A DNA stretch of 64,000 nucleotides from Mycobacterium kubicae (GTDB lineage: Bacteria > Actinomycetota > Actinomycetes > Mycobacteriales > Mycobacteriaceae), in the NCBI RefSeq assembly GCF_015689175.1, contig NZ_CP065047.1, forward strand, positions 744,001 through 808,000. Direction: 5' to 3'. Position 1 is the first letter of the stretch, and each line of letters opens with the position of its first letter. Positions 42,332 to 51,723 of this stretch are shown here, one piece after another. The translations under genes and the position numbers were made by a program. Below the pieces are notes generated by a model. It worked only from the letters and a program-made list of their open reading frames with translations, was not told the DNA's origin and did no database searches.

Positions 42332-42712
42332 ATGCAACCACGGCGGCGGCAGACTTGGCCGGCCTGGCTGGTCACCGACGTCGTCGCTGTCGTCTTCTTC
42401 TGCGCGATCGGCCGCCGCAGTCACGACGAAGGACTCAACGTCACCGGTGTCGCGTCGACGGCCTGGCCGTTCCTCACCGGGACCGCCCTGGGGTGGCTGG
42501 CCTCGCGAGGCTGGCGGCGGCCCACGGCAGTGGTACCCACCGGAGTGGTCGTGTGGCTGTCCACCGTGGTGGTCGGCATGGTCTTACGCAAGGCGACGTC
42601 CGCGGGTGTGGCGGCCAGCTTCATCGTGGTCGCGTCCTCGGTCACCGCGCTGCTGCTACTCGGCTGGCGAGCGGCTTTGGGCCTGGCGCGACGGCGCCGT
42701 TCGGACGGCTGA
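42332..42712 (+). CDS. DUF3054 membrane protein (Rv0401-like)
   Basis: 126 aa with four hydrophobic helices. The DUF3054 pattern is clear: WLVTDVVAVVFFCAIGRRSHDEG near the N-terminus, AWPFLTGTALGWLASRGWRRP in the middle, a helix in VVVWLSTVVVGMVLRK, and RxxSDG at the end. The function is unknown; the family is widespread in actinobacteria. It ends 8 bp before the third methyltransferase gene. Confidence 0.87.
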   Translation: MQPRRRQTWPAWLVTDVVAVVFFCAIGRRSHDEGLNVTGVASTAWPFLTGTALGWLASRGWRRPTAVVPTGVVVWLSTVVVGMVLRKATSAGVAASFIVVASSVTALLLLGWRAALGLARRRRSDG

Positions 42713-42720
42713 TAGCGCAG

Positions 42721-43650
42721 ATGGTTCCGACCGACAGCGACACGTGGGATCCCACCACCGGTGTTGGCATGACCGCCACGTTCGGCGCGGCCGCCCGGGC
42801 GGTGGCCGCCAACAAGGGCTTGCTCAACGATCCGTTCGCCGAGGCGCTGGTGCGCGCGGCCGGAGTGGACTACTTCACCCGGCTGATCGACGACGAGCGG
42901 TACGGGGCCGACGGGAAGAATGACCCACTTATCTCCGGGATGCTGCAAATACTTGCGTTGCACGCGCGGTTCGTAGATGAGTTCCTCACCGACGCCTGCA
43001 GGGCCGGCCTTCGCCAAGCGGTGATCCTGGCCTCTGGGCTGGACACCCGCCCGTATCGACTGTGGTGGCCGCGGGGGACGACGGTGTACGAGATCGACCT
43101 GCCCGACGTCATCGACTTCAAGACCCAGGTGCTGCGCGACATGGGCGCCAAGCTGGGCGTTAACCGATGCGCGTTGGGCATCGACCTGCGCCAGGACTGG
43201 CTTACCGCGCTGCGGCGGGTCGGTTTCGACGACGCCCAACCGACGGTGTGGGTGGCGGAGAACCTGTTGGTGGGATATCTGCCGCCCGATGCCCAGGATC
43301 GGTTACTGCGCGACGTCACCGACGTGAGTGCGCCGGGTAGCCGGCTGGCCGCCGACCACATGCCTACCTGGACATCGATGCAGCTGCGGGAAGGTCAAGC
43401 CTTCGTGGACCGCTGGCGCCGACACGGCCTCGACGTGGACCTTTCCCGGCTGACGTACGCCGCGGAATTCACCTCTGTCTCGGAATTCATGGCGGCAAAT
43501 GGCTGGCAGGTCGAAGAACTCACGGTCGTCGAGTTGCTCGAGACCATTGGGATGGCCGGGCGTCCACAGGTCAGCCCTCGCCACGCGGAGATCTCGCCGC
43601 GCTACGTGACGGCCATCCGGATGGACGACCGGAATGCATCCAATTCGTAG
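42721..43650 (+). CDS. SAM-dependent methyltransferase, TIGR00027/LCM-like family (paralogue 3)
   Basis: 309 aa from ATG 42721. The hallmarks match those of the two genes at 34.3-36.2 kb: [50 protein letters not shown] and AENLLVGYLPPDAQDRLLRDV. It differs more from the other two than they do from each other, for example in the Asn before LLVGYLPP. It lies directly behind the DUF3054 gene. Confidence 0.9.
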   Translation: MVPTDSDTWDPTTGVGMTATFGAAARAVAANKGLLNDPFAEALVRAAGVDYFTRLIDDERYGADGKNDPLISGMLQILALHARFVDEFLTDACRAGLRQAVILASGLDTRPYRLWWPRGTTVYEIDLPDVIDFKTQVLRDMGAKLGVNRCALGIDLRQDWLTALRRVGFDDAQPTVWVAENLLVGYLPPDAQDRLLRDVTDVSAPGSRLAADHMPTWTSMQLREGQAFVDRWRRHGLDVDLSRLTYAAEFTSVSEFMAANGWQVEELTVVELLETIGMAGRPQVSPRHAEISPRYVTAIRMDDRNASNS

Positions 43651-43661
43651 ACGTTAGACAT

Positions 43662-44174
43662 GTGGTGATGTCCCGATCCAGCCAGTCACCCCCGGCGGCG
43701 CAGCTGCGGTTCGTTCCTGCTGCGCTGGACGATCCGCTGGCCCAGCCGTTGCTGGCCGAGCTGGCCGCCGAGTACGCGCAGCGTTATGACAGCTCAGCGC
43801 CGACAGTGCTGGCCTGGTTGACCGATAACCCGGACGACGAGTTCGCACCGCCGCACGGTGGCATGCTGATCGGGTTGTTGGACGGACGGCCGGTCACCGG
43901 CGGTGGGTTCAAACGCTATGACGCCGAGACCGCGGAATTGAAGCGGATCTGGACCGACAGCGGGCATCGGCGCCGCGGCTTTGCGCGCGCGCTGCTCACC
44001 GAGTTGGAGGCCGAGATCACCGCCCGCGGCTACCGCAGGATCTACCTGATGACCGGCAATCGCCAGCCCGAGGCAGAGGAACTGTACGAAGCCACCGGAT
44101 ACTCCAGACTGGCCGAACCGCTGCCCAGCACTGGCCCGGTGTTCCCGATCGCCTTCGTCAAGGAACTGTCATGA
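43662..44174 (+). CDS. GNAT-family N-acetyltransferase
   Basis: 170 aa. The acetyl-CoA loop (R/Q-x-x-G-x-G/A) reads HRRRGFARALL within the helix after strand 4. TAELKRIWTDSGH precedes it, and GYRRIYLMTGNRQPEAEELYEATGY is the typical C-terminal strand-helix of small-molecule acetyltransferases. The start is GTG 43662 or ATG 43668. The stop overlaps the first monooxygenase start (ATGA). In operons with luciferase-like monooxygenases such GNATs can protect an amine before oxidative C-S or C-N cleavage. Confidence 0.88.
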   Translation: MVMSRSSQSPPAAQLRFVPAALDDPLAQPLLAELAAEYAQRYDSSAPTVLAWLTDNPDDEFAPPHGGMLIGLLDGRPVTGGGFKRYDAETAELKRIWTDSGHRRRGFARALLTELEAEITARGYRRIYLMTGNRQPEAEELYEATGYSRLAEPLPSTGPVFPIAFVKELS

Positions 44175-45268
44175 CCCAGCACCTGCATCTGGCCGTCGCG
44201 CTCGACGGATACGGCTGGGATCCGCACGCTTGGCGCCCGACAGTGGCATCCGGCACCGCCCCGACGGCGATGCTCACCGGCCGGTATTGGGCGGAGTTGG
44301 CGGTTACCGCCGAGCGGGGCCTGCTCGACTTCCTCACCATTGACGACACGTTGATGCCGCAGGTAGGGCGGAGCGCACGGATTCATCCGGATCGGCTGAC
44401 CGGCCGGGCCGACGCCGTGCTGACCGCGGCCCGCATCGCGCCGGCGACCCGACACATCGGGCTCATCCCGGTGGCCACGGTCACTCACACGGAGCCGTTT
44501 CACGTCTCCAAGTCCATTGCCACGCTTGACTTCGTCTCGTACGGACGGGCGGGTTGGCAACCGCGGGTCAGCGCCACCACGCACGAAGCGGCCTTGTTCG
44601 GGCGCCGTTCGGTCGACCCGTCGGAGTTGTTCGACGAGGCGCGTGACTTCGTCGAGGTGGTGCGCAGGCTCTGGGACAGCTGGGAAGACGACGCGGTGAT
44701 TCGCGACGTGACCACCGGCCGCTACATCGATCGCGACAAGCTGCACTACATCGACTTCACCGGAAAGTACTTCTCGGTCAAGGGGCCCTCCATCACACCG
44801 CGCCCGCCGCAGGGCCAACCAGTGGTGGCCGCGCTCGCGCACGCCGGACCGATCTACGAATTCGCCGCCGCCAGCGTCGACGTCGTGTTCATCACCCCCA
44901 CCGACGAGGCCGGCGTGCGCAACATCCTGGGCGAAGTGCGCACTGCCGGCGGCCAGGACTTGAAAGTCTTCGCCGACGTGGTGGTCTCGTTCAAGGGAAA
45001 CACCGACTTCCGCTCCGACGCGTTGGTGTTCGGCGGCAGGGCAACGGAGTTGGTGGACATGCTGGTGGAGTGGCAAGAGCTGGGCATCGATGGCGCGCGC
45101 CTGCGTCCGGCCGTCAACGGCACGGACCTGCCGGTGATCGTCGACGAGGTGGTGCCGTTGCTGCAGCGCGCGGGCCGCTTCCGGTCCGGCTACGTCGAGG
45201 GGCAGACGCTGCGTCAGCGACTGGGTCTGCCCGTCGCGCTCAATCGCTATGTGAGGGTGGACAAATGA
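44171..45268 (+). CDS. Luciferase-like (LLM-class) flavin-dependent monooxygenase 1
   Basis: 365 aa of the NtaA/SnaA/DszA-like two-component monooxygenases, which use FMNH2 from a separate reductase. Seen: a beta-barrel start LHLAVALDGYGWDPHAWR, LLDFLTIDDTLMP, the family segment FHVSKSIATLDFVSYGRAGWQP and SPQ-like PRPPQGQPVVAALAHAG. It starts at ATG 44171, overlapping the GNAT gene, and ends with another ATGA overlap onto the next LLM gene. Confidence 0.9.
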   Translation: MTQHLHLAVALDGYGWDPHAWRPTVASGTAPTAMLTGRYWAELAVTAERGLLDFLTIDDTLMPQVGRSARIHPDRLTGRADAVLTAARIAPATRHIGLIPVATVTHTEPFHVSKSIATLDFVSYGRAGWQPRVSATTHEAALFGRRSVDPSELFDEARDFVEVVRRLWDSWEDDAVIRDVTTGRYIDRDKLHYIDFTGKYFSVKGPSITPRPPQGQPVVAALAHAGPIYEFAAASVDVVFITPTDEAGVRNILGEVRTAGGQDLKVFADVVVSFKGNTDFRSDALVFGGRATELVDMLVEWQELGIDGARLRPAVNGTDLPVIVDEVVPLLQRAGRFRSGYVEGQTLRQRLGLPVALNRYVRVDK

Positions 45269-46386
45269 GTGCTGTGCCGCTGTCCATCTTGGACCTGTCG
45301 CCCATCAGTTCCGGCAGCGACGCGACGACGGCGCTGCACAACACCATCGACTTGGCCCAGCATGCCGAGCGGTGCGGTTTTCGCCGGTACTGGGTGGCCG
45401 AGCACCACTTCGTCGGTGTCGCCAGTTCGTCTCCGGCCGTACTCATCGGCCAGATTGCCGCGGCCACCAACACGATTCGCGTCGGAGCGGCCGCCGTTCA
45501 GCTCGGGTACACCACTGCCGTCGCCGTCGTCGAAAGCTTCGGCATGCTCGACGCGTTCTACCCGGACCGGATCGATCTGGGTGTGGGTCGGTCCGGTCAG
45601 CGCCGCTCAGATGAGAACAAACCCAAAAAGCCGAGAACGCCACGGCCGCCGCGTGAGTGGCACGAGGTGGATGGTGTCGTGGTTCCCACCCCGTTCGACC
45701 TGCGCGGACTACTCGACCTCGACCGGTTGCAGGCGACCATGGCCGTCCTGCAGCAGCCCGAGGCGGTTTCGCCTGACTTCGCCGAACAGGTCGGTGACAT
45801 CGTCGCACTCTTGGAGGGCCGCTACCGCGCCGGCGAGTTCGACGTGCACGCCGTGCCCGGTGAGCACGCGAACTTGAGACCCTGGATCTTCGGCAGCACC
45901 CGGGGCCAAAGCGCCCAAGTTGCCGGGGCGTTGGGACTGCCGTTCGTCGCCAGCTACCACATCACGCCGGCTACCGCGCTCGAGGCGATCGAGGCGTACC
46001 GCAATGCCTTCGTTCCGTCTGCGGCGCTGGAGCGTCCCTACGTCGTGGTGTCGGCTGACATCGTGGTCGCCGACGACAGCGCCACGGCTGCCCGGTTGGC
46101 CGGTAGCTATGGCCATTGGGTGTATTCGATCCGCACCGGCGTCGGCGCCATGCCGTTCCCGGATCCCGATGACTGCCCACCGCTCACCGACGAGCAGTTC
46201 GCATTGGTGAAAGACCGACTGGCAACGCAATTCGTCGGCAATGCCGACGAGGTTGCCGAGCGGATGCAGGCCTTGCAGCGCGTCACCAACGCCGACGAAC
46301 TGGTCATCACCTCGGTCACACACCGGCACGAGGACCGGCTGCGGTCGCATGAGTTGATCGCACAGCGCTGGGGGTTGACGTCATGA
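45265..46386 (+). CDS. LLM-class flavin-dependent oxidoreductase 2
   Basis: 373 aa from ATG 45265 (MSAVPLSILDLSPISSG), overlapping the preceding gene by 4 bp. The YWVAEHHFVGVASSSPAVLIGQIAAATNTIRVGAAAVQLGY segment is the standard LLM subgroup that includes alkanal-monooxygenase-like proteins (MsnO8/LuxA-like). It differs from its two neighbours, which are NtaA-like. An insertion (residues about 110-180, KPKKPRTPRPPREW onward) is rich in Pro and basic residues. The substrate is unknown. Confidence 0.9.
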   Translation: MSAVPLSILDLSPISSGSDATTALHNTIDLAQHAERCGFRRYWVAEHHFVGVASSSPAVLIGQIAAATNTIRVGAAAVQLGYTTAVAVVESFGMLDAFYPDRIDLGVGRSGQRRSDENKPKKPRTPRPPREWHEVDGVVVPTPFDLRGLLDLDRLQATMAVLQQPEAVSPDFAEQVGDIVALLEGRYRAGEFDVHAVPGEHANLRPWIFGSTRGQSAQVAGALGLPFVASYHITPATALEAIEAYRNAFVPSAALERPYVVVSADIVVADDSATAARLAGSYGHWVYSIRTGVGAMPFPDPDDCPPLTDEQFALVKDRLATQFVGNADEVAERMQALQRVTNADELVITSVTHRHEDRLRSHELIAQRWGLTS

Positions 46387-47714
46387 CCCGCAAGCCCATT
46401 CATCTGGCGGCGCATTTCCCGGGCGTCAACAACACCACCGTGTGGACCGACCCCAGTTCCGGCAGCCAGATCGAATTCGACTCCTTCGTTCACCTGGCCC
46501 GGACCGCCGAACGGGGCCTGTTCGACTTCTTCTTCCTGGCCGAAGGGCTGCGACTCCGCGAGCACCGCGGCAAGATCCATGATTTGGATGTCGTCGGCCG
46601 TCCGGACACCTTCACCGTCCTGGCCGCGCTCGCCGGTGTCACCGAGCGGCTGGGGCTGACCGGCACCATCAACACCACCTTTAACGAACCTTTCGAAGTG
46701 GCACGGCAATTCGCGACTCTGGATCACCTGTCGGAAGGCCGCGCCGGCTGGAACATAGTGACCTCCTCGGACGCCTTCACCGGCGCCAACTTCCGGCGGG
46801 GCGGCTTCTTGTCGCACGCCGACCGGTATACGCGGGCCGAGCAATTCCTCACCGCCGCGCGCAAGTTCTGGGACAGCTGGTCGCTCGAGGCGGTGGTGGC
46901 CGACGTCGAGGCCGGGGTGTACGTCAACCCGGACGGCATCCACAGCGTCGAATACTCCGACTCGCAGTTCGACGTGCACGGCTTCGCGACACTTCCGGCC
47001 GGGCCTCAGGGCCATCCAGTGTTGTTGCAGGCCGGCGACTCTGACGAAGGCCGGGCATTCGGCGCCCGGCACGCCGACGCCTTGTTCACCTTGCACGGAT
47101 CGCTGGAAGACGGCCAGCGGTACTACGCCGACGTCAAAGGCCGCGCCCGGTCCTACGGTCGAGACCCCAACCAGCTCAAGGTGTTCCCGGCCGCGACATT
47201 TGTGCTCGGCGACACCGACGCCGAAGCGCGGGACAAGGCGCGCCACATCCGCTATCAGCAGGTCAGCGGCGCGACCGCCATCACGATGCTCGAACAGGTG
47301 TGGGGCCGTGAGCTTTCGGCCTACGATCCCGACGGGCCCCTACCTGACGTCGACCCGATCGTCGACAGCACCATCACCCAAGGCCGGGTTCGCCACGGCG
47401 ACCCCGTCGCGGTGGCGCGCCGCTATCGGGAGCGCGCCGAGGCGGAGAATCTGTCCATCCGCGAGCTGGTCATCGCCGTCACGAGCAGGCACCAGTTCGT
47501 CGGCACCGCCGCACACATCGCCGACGAGATCGACCGGTACGTGCAGGCCGATGCCTGCGACGGGTTCATTCTGGTACCGCATCTGACCCCGCACGGTCTT
47601 GACGAGTTCGTCGACAAGGTGGTGCCGATACTGCAGGAACGCGGCGCCTTCCGCACCGAATACACCGGCGAGACGCTGCGCGACCACCTCGGGATCAGCG
47701 AGCCCGCGCGATAG
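46383..47714 (+). CDS. NtaA/SnaA/DszA-family FMN-dependent monooxygenase 3
   Basis: 443 aa with the family start IHLAAHFPGVNNTTVWTDP. Also seen: FDFFFLAEGLRLREH, TINTTFNEPFEVARQFATLDHLSEGRAGWNIVTS and the nitrilotriacetate/dibenzothiophene-sulfone-type region SPQ-like GHPVLLQAGDSDEG. Members cleave C-S or C-N bonds with FMNH2. It overlaps the previous gene by 4 bp, making a four-gene coupled operon. Its 3' end overlaps the convergent MBL hydrolase by 20 bp. No flavin reductase is encoded within the operon. Confidence 0.92.
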   Translation: MTRKPIHLAAHFPGVNNTTVWTDPSSGSQIEFDSFVHLARTAERGLFDFFFLAEGLRLREHRGKIHDLDVVGRPDTFTVLAALAGVTERLGLTGTINTTFNEPFEVARQFATLDHLSEGRAGWNIVTSSDAFTGANFRRGGFLSHADRYTRAEQFLTAARKFWDSWSLEAVVADVEAGVYVNPDGIHSVEYSDSQFDVHGFATLPAGPQGHPVLLQAGDSDEGRAFGARHADALFTLHGSLEDGQRYYADVKGRARSYGRDPNQLKVFPAATFVLGDTDAEARDKARHIRYQQVSGATAITMLEQVWGRELSAYDPDGPLPDVDPIVDSTITQGRVRHGDPVAVARRYRERAEAENLSIRELVIAVTSRHQFVGTAAHIADEIDRYVQADACDGFILVPHLTPHGLDEFVDKVVPILQERGAFRTEYTGETLRDHLGISEPAR

Positions 47715-48432
47715 CTGCCTCGGCGGCCTCGCGGATCGGTCCGCGCCACAGGTCTCCGTGTCCGGGGACGAGCACCTCGGTTTCCACCTTCGCCAGCGCG
47801 GACAGGGTGCGGATGGAGTCCTCTTGGCTGTGGCTGAAGATCGCCGGCAGCAGTTGCGGTCCGTGGTGCCGCACCAGCGGGTGCCCGGTGATCAGCGCGT
47901 CGCCGCTGACCAGAATGCCGTCGACCAGGTAGGAACAATGCCCGTTGGTGTGACCGGGGCTGAACACGGGCTCCGGGTGGCCCGGTAGGCCGGCGGCGAC
48001 CTCGGGGGTGAGCGGCTGGGTCGACGGGATGCCGTCGCGGATCAGGCCGCCGCTACGGATCACGTGCGTGGTCCACACCGCCCAGCGGGGCCGCCAGATG
48101 CGCAGCGCCACATCGATGGTCGACACCTGCTCCAGATACTCGCGCTTGGCGTGACCGACTTCGCGGGCATGGCAGTAGACCGGAGTGTTGTGCTGGCTGG
48201 CGAACCAGATCGCTGACCCCAGGTGGTCGATGTGGGCGTGCGTCAGCAGGATCGCGCGCACGTCGCCGGGCTGATAGCCCAGTTTGCCCAGCGAGGCGAG
48301 CACGTCTTCGCGATCGCCGGGGTAACCGGCGTCGATCAACATGACGCCGGTGTCGTCGGTGACCAGCGTCCAGTTGACCGCATGGCCCTGGGCGAGGTGC
48401 ACGGTGTCGGTGACCTGGACTAGCTCCGCCAT
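47695..48432 (-). CDS. Metallo-beta-lactamase-fold hydrolase (Rv0406c-like)
   Basis: 245 aa from ATG 48432; the longer frame upstream runs through the 55-bp repeats and is rejected. The zinc motif is LLTHAHIDHLGSAIWF (HxHxDH), followed by a His in FSPGHTNGHCSYLV, Asp in SGDALITG and a final His in LVPGHGD. It is a general MBL-fold hydrolase of the glyoxalase II/lactonase type. The substrate is unknown. It is divergent from fgd1, as in Mtb. Confidence 0.9.
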   Translation of the reverse strand: MAELVQVTDTVHLAQGHAVNWTLVTDDTGVMLIDAGYPGDREDVLASLGKLGYQPGDVRAILLTHAHIDHLGSAIWFASQHNTPVYCHAREVGHAKREYLEQVSTIDVALRIWRPRWAVWTTHVIRSGGLIRDGIPSTQPLTPEVAAGLPGHPEPVFSPGHTNGHCSYLVDGILVSGDALITGHPLVRHHGPQLLPAIFSHSQEDSIRTLSALAKVETEVLVPGHGDLWRGPIREAAEAAIARAR

Positions 48433-48480
48433 GCCCGCGAGTTTAGGGCTGGTGCGTTGAGACCCGGGCGGCGGCGGGTC

Positions 48481-48609
48481 GCGACCAGGGGCACAGGAGC
48501 GATCGCAAGCGCGGCGTAGCCGGGCGCGGCGGGACGCGACCAGGGGCACAGGAGCGATCGCAAGCGCGGCGTAGCCGGGCGCGGCGGGTCGCGACCAGGG
48601 GCACAGGAG
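48481..48609. repeat. 55-bp tandem repeat, 2.3 copies, in the fgd1 upstream region
   Basis: Full copies start at 48481 and 48536, and a third partial copy (GCGACCAGGGGCACAGGAG) at 48591-48609. The copies differ at a single base (GGGTC versus GGGAC). Each full copy contains the palindrome GCGATCGC. The partial copy ends in AGGAGT just 13 nt before the fgd1 start, so the repeat supplies the likely ribosome-binding region and may affect fgd1 expression. Confidence 0.88.
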
Positions 48610-48621
48610 TAGAAAGAACTA

Positions 48622-49632
48622 GTGGCTGAACTAAGACTCGGGTACAAAGCATCCGCCGAACAATTCGCACCGCGTGAGCTCGTCGAACTGGCCGTCGCCG
48701 CCGAAGAGCACGGCATGGACAGCGCCACCGTCAGTGACCATTTCCAGCCGTGGCGCCACGAGGGCGGGCACGCCCCGTTTTCCCTCGCCTGGATGACCGC
48801 CGTCGGCGAACGCACCAAACGACTGCTGCTGGGCACCTCGGTGCTCACCCCCACCTTCCGGTACAACCCCGCCGTCATCGCCCAGGCGTTCGCCACGATG
48901 GGCTGCCTCTATCCCGACCGCATCTTCCTCGGCGTCGGCACCGGCGAATCACTCAACGAAATCGCCACCGGATACGAAGGCGAGTGGCCGGAATTCAAGG
49001 AGCGCTACGCCCGGTTGCGCGAATCGGTGCGGCTGATGCGCGAGCTGTGGCTGGGCGACCGCGTCGACTTCGACGGCGAGTACTACCACACCAAAGGCGC
49101 CTCGATCTACGACGTGCCCGAGGGCGGAATCCCGATCTACATCGCGGCTGGGGGCCCGCAGGTCGCCAAGTACGCCGGCCGCGCCGGTGACGGCTTCATC
49201 TGCACCTCCGGCAAGGGCGAGGAGCTGTACAAGGACAAGCTCATCCCGGCCATGCGGGAGGGCGCCGAGGCGGCCGGGAAGAATCCCGACGACATCGACC
49301 GGATGATCGAGATCAAGATCTCCTATGACACCGATCCCGACCTGGCGCTGGAGAACACGCGGTTCTGGGCGCCGCTGTCGCTGACCGCCGAACAGAAGAC
49401 CAGCATCCACGATCCCCTCGAGATGGAGAAGGCGGCCGACGAGCTGCCGATCGAGCAGGTGGCCAAGCGCTGGATCGTGGCATCGGACCCCGACCAGGCG
49501 GTCGAGAAGGTCAAGGATTACGTCGACTGGGGCCTCAACCACTTGGTTTTCCACGCACCCGGTCACGACCAGCGCCGGTTCCTGGAGCTATTCCAACGGG
49601 ACCTGGAGCCCCGGTTGCGGCGGCTGGGCTGA
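48622..49632 (+). CDS. fgd1: F420-dependent glucose-6-phosphate dehydrogenase
   Basis: A 336-aa LLM-fold enzyme that oxidises glucose-6-phosphate and reduces coenzyme F420. It supplies reducing power for F420-dependent enzymes, including the nitroreductase Ddn that activates pretomanid. Seen: [20 protein letters not shown], the F420/substrate segment [45 protein letters not shown] and [21 protein letters not shown]. The GTG at 48622 gives the exact Mtb-like N-terminus. pta follows after 6 bp. Confidence 0.97.
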   Translation: MAELRLGYKASAEQFAPRELVELAVAAEEHGMDSATVSDHFQPWRHEGGHAPFSLAWMTAVGERTKRLLLGTSVLTPTFRYNPAVIAQAFATMGCLYPDRIFLGVGTGESLNEIATGYEGEWPEFKERYARLRESVRLMRELWLGDRVDFDGEYYHTKGASIYDVPEGGIPIYIAAGGPQVAKYAGRAGDGFICTSGKGEELYKDKLIPAMREGAEAAGKNPDDIDRMIEIKISYDTDPDLALENTRFWAPLSLTAEQKTSIHDPLEMEKAADELPIEQVAKRWIVASDPDQAVEKVKDYVDWGLNHLVFHAPGHDQRRFLELFQRDLEPRLRRLG

Positions 49633-49638
49633 CGGGTT

Positions 49639-51723
49639 GTGCCCAGCCCCGACACCGACGTCTGGTCGATCTATGTCGCTGCGCCCGAACCGGAGACCGG
49701 TAAGTCGACGGTCGCGCTGGGGCTGCTGCACCGGTTGACCGCCAAAGTCGCCAAAGTCGGTGTGTTCCGCCCGATTACGCGGCTCAACGAAGAACGCGAC
49801 TACATCCTCGAGTTGCTGCTCGAGCACACCAGCGCGGACTTGCCTTATGAACAGTGCGTCGGCGTGACCTACCAGCAGTTGCACGACGACCGTGACGGCG
49901 CCATCAGCACCATCGTGGAGTCCTATCACGCCATGGCGCAGTCGTGTGACGCAGTACTGATCGTCGGCAGCGACTACACCGATGTCACCAGCCCGGCCGA
50001 GTTGTCGGTCAACGCCCGCATCGCAGCCAACCTCGGCGCGCCGGTGCTGTTGACGGTGCGCGGCAAGGGCCGCACTCCCGACGAGATCGCCAGTGTGGTG
50101 GCGGTGTGCCTGGCTGAGCTGTCCGCCGAGCGCGCGCATGCGGCGGCCGTCATCGCCAACCGGTGCGATCCCGCCCAACTCGACGCTGTCGCAGAAGCGT
50201 TGCGCGCGTTCGAACCCCGTGCCTACGTGCTGCCCGAGGAACCGTTGCTGGCCGCGCCGACGGTGGCCGAACTGACCACGGCGGTCAACGGAACGCAGAT
50301 CCGCGGCGACGCGCAACTGGCCGAGCGCGAGGTGATGGGCGTGCTGGTCGCCGGGATGACCGCCGAACATGTGCTGGAGCGGTTGCGCGACGGCATGGCC
50401 GTGATCACCCCGGGCGACCGCTCCGACGTGGTCCTTGCCGTCGCGAGTGCGCATGCCGCAGAAGGCTTTCCGGCGCTGTCGTGCATCATCCTCAACGGTG
50501 GGCTGCAACCGCATCCCGCCATAGCGGCCCTGGTCTCGGGGCTGCGGCTGCGGCTGCCCATCATCACCACCGACCTGGGCACCTATGACACCGCCAGCGC
50601 GGTGGCGTCGGCACGCGGGCGGGTCACCGCAACATCGCAACGCAAGATCGACACCGCGCTGGAACTGATGGACCAATACGTCGACACCGCCGACCTGCTG
50701 GCCCAGCTCAGCGTTCCGATTCCAGCCATCGTCACGCCGCAGATGTTCACCCATCGGCTGCGCCAGCAGGCCCGAGCCGACCGCAAGCACATCGTGCTGC
50801 CCGAAGGGGAGGACGACCGCATCCTCCGGTCGGCCGGTCGCCTGCTGCAGCGCTGCGTCGCCGACCTGACCATCTTGGGCGACGAGGCCCAAGTCCGGTT
50901 GCGAGCCGCAGAACTCGGAGTGAATCTCGACGACGCTCGGGTGATCGATCCGCGCACCAGCGAGTTGCACGACCAATTCGCCAATCAGTACGCCGAACTG
51001 CGCAAGGCCAAGGGCGTGACCATCGAGCGAGCGCACGAAATCATGAACGACGCAACGTATTTCGGCACCATGCTGGTGTACAACGGCATGGTCGACGGCA
51101 TGGTGTCCGGGGCCGTGCACACCACCGCCCACACCGTCCGCCCGGCGCTGGAGATCATCAAGACGGTGCCCGACGTGTCTACCGTGTCCAGCATCTTCCT
51201 GATGTGTCTGCCGGATCGGGTGTTGGCCTACGGTGACTGCGCGATCATCCCCAACCCGACCGTCGAGCAGCTTGCCGATATCGCCATTTCCTCGGCGCGC
51301 ACCGCCGCGCAGTTCTGGATCAACCCGCGCGTGGCGATGCTTTCCTACTCCACCGGAGAGTCCGGGACGGGAGCCGACGTCGAATCAGTCAGAGCCGCAA
51401 CCGAATTGGTTCGCTCGCGGAAACCGGACCTGCTGGTCGAAGGCCCCATCCAATACGACGCGGCAGTGGACCCGTCGGTCGCGGCCACCAAGATGAAGGA
51501 CTCGCCGGTAGCCGGTCGCGCGACGGTGTTGATCTTCCCGGACCTCAATACGGGCAACAACACGTACAAGGCGGTGCAGCGAAGCGCCGGCGCCATCGCC
51601 ATCGGCCCGGTGCTGCAGGGCCTGCGGAAACCGGTCAACGACCTCTCCCGCGGTGCGCTGGTCGAGGATATCGTCAATACCGTTGCCATCACTGCGATTC
51701 AGGCACAGGGTGTTCATGGATAG
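49639..51723 (+). CDS. pta: Phosphate acetyltransferase (long form)
   Basis: 694 aa, interconverts acetyl-CoA and acetyl phosphate. The N-terminal third is a P-loop BioD-like domain ([16 protein letters not shown]), the middle a DRTGG domain, and the C-terminal 330 residues the catalytic PTA domain ([75 protein letters not shown]). It starts with GTG 49639 and overlaps ackA by 8 bp; the two form the acetate switch, as in Mtb Rv0408-Rv0409. Confidence 0.97.
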   Translation: MPSPDTDVWSIYVAAPEPETGKSTVALGLLHRLTAKVAKVGVFRPITRLNEERDYILELLLEHTSADLPYEQCVGVTYQQLHDDRDGAISTIVESYHAMAQSCDAVLIVGSDYTDVTSPAELSVNARIAANLGAPVLLTVRGKGRTPDEIASVVAVCLAELSAERAHAAAVIANRCDPAQLDAVAEALRAFEPRAYVLPEEPLLAAPTVAELTTAVNGTQIRGDAQLAEREVMGVLVAGMTAEHVLERLRDGMAVITPGDRSDVVLAVASAHAAEGFPALSCIILNGGLQPHPAIAALVSGLRLRLPIITTDLGTYDTASAVASARGRVTATSQRKIDTALELMDQYVDTADLLAQLSVPIPAIVTPQMFTHRLRQQARADRKHIVLPEGEDDRILRSAGRLLQRCVADLTILGDEAQVRLRAAELGVNLDDARVIDPRTSELHDQFANQYAELRKAKGVTIERAHEIMNDATYFGTMLVYNGMVDGMVSGAVHTTAHTVRPALEIIKTVPDVSTVSSIFLMCLPDRVLAYGDCAIIPNPTVEQLADIAISSARTAAQFWINPRVAMLSYSTGESGTGADVESVRAATELVRSRKPDLLVEGPIQYDAAVDPSVAATKMKDSPVAGRATVLIFPDLNTGNNTYKAVQRSAGAIAIGPVLQGLRKPVNDLSRGALVEDIVNTVAITAIQAQGVHG

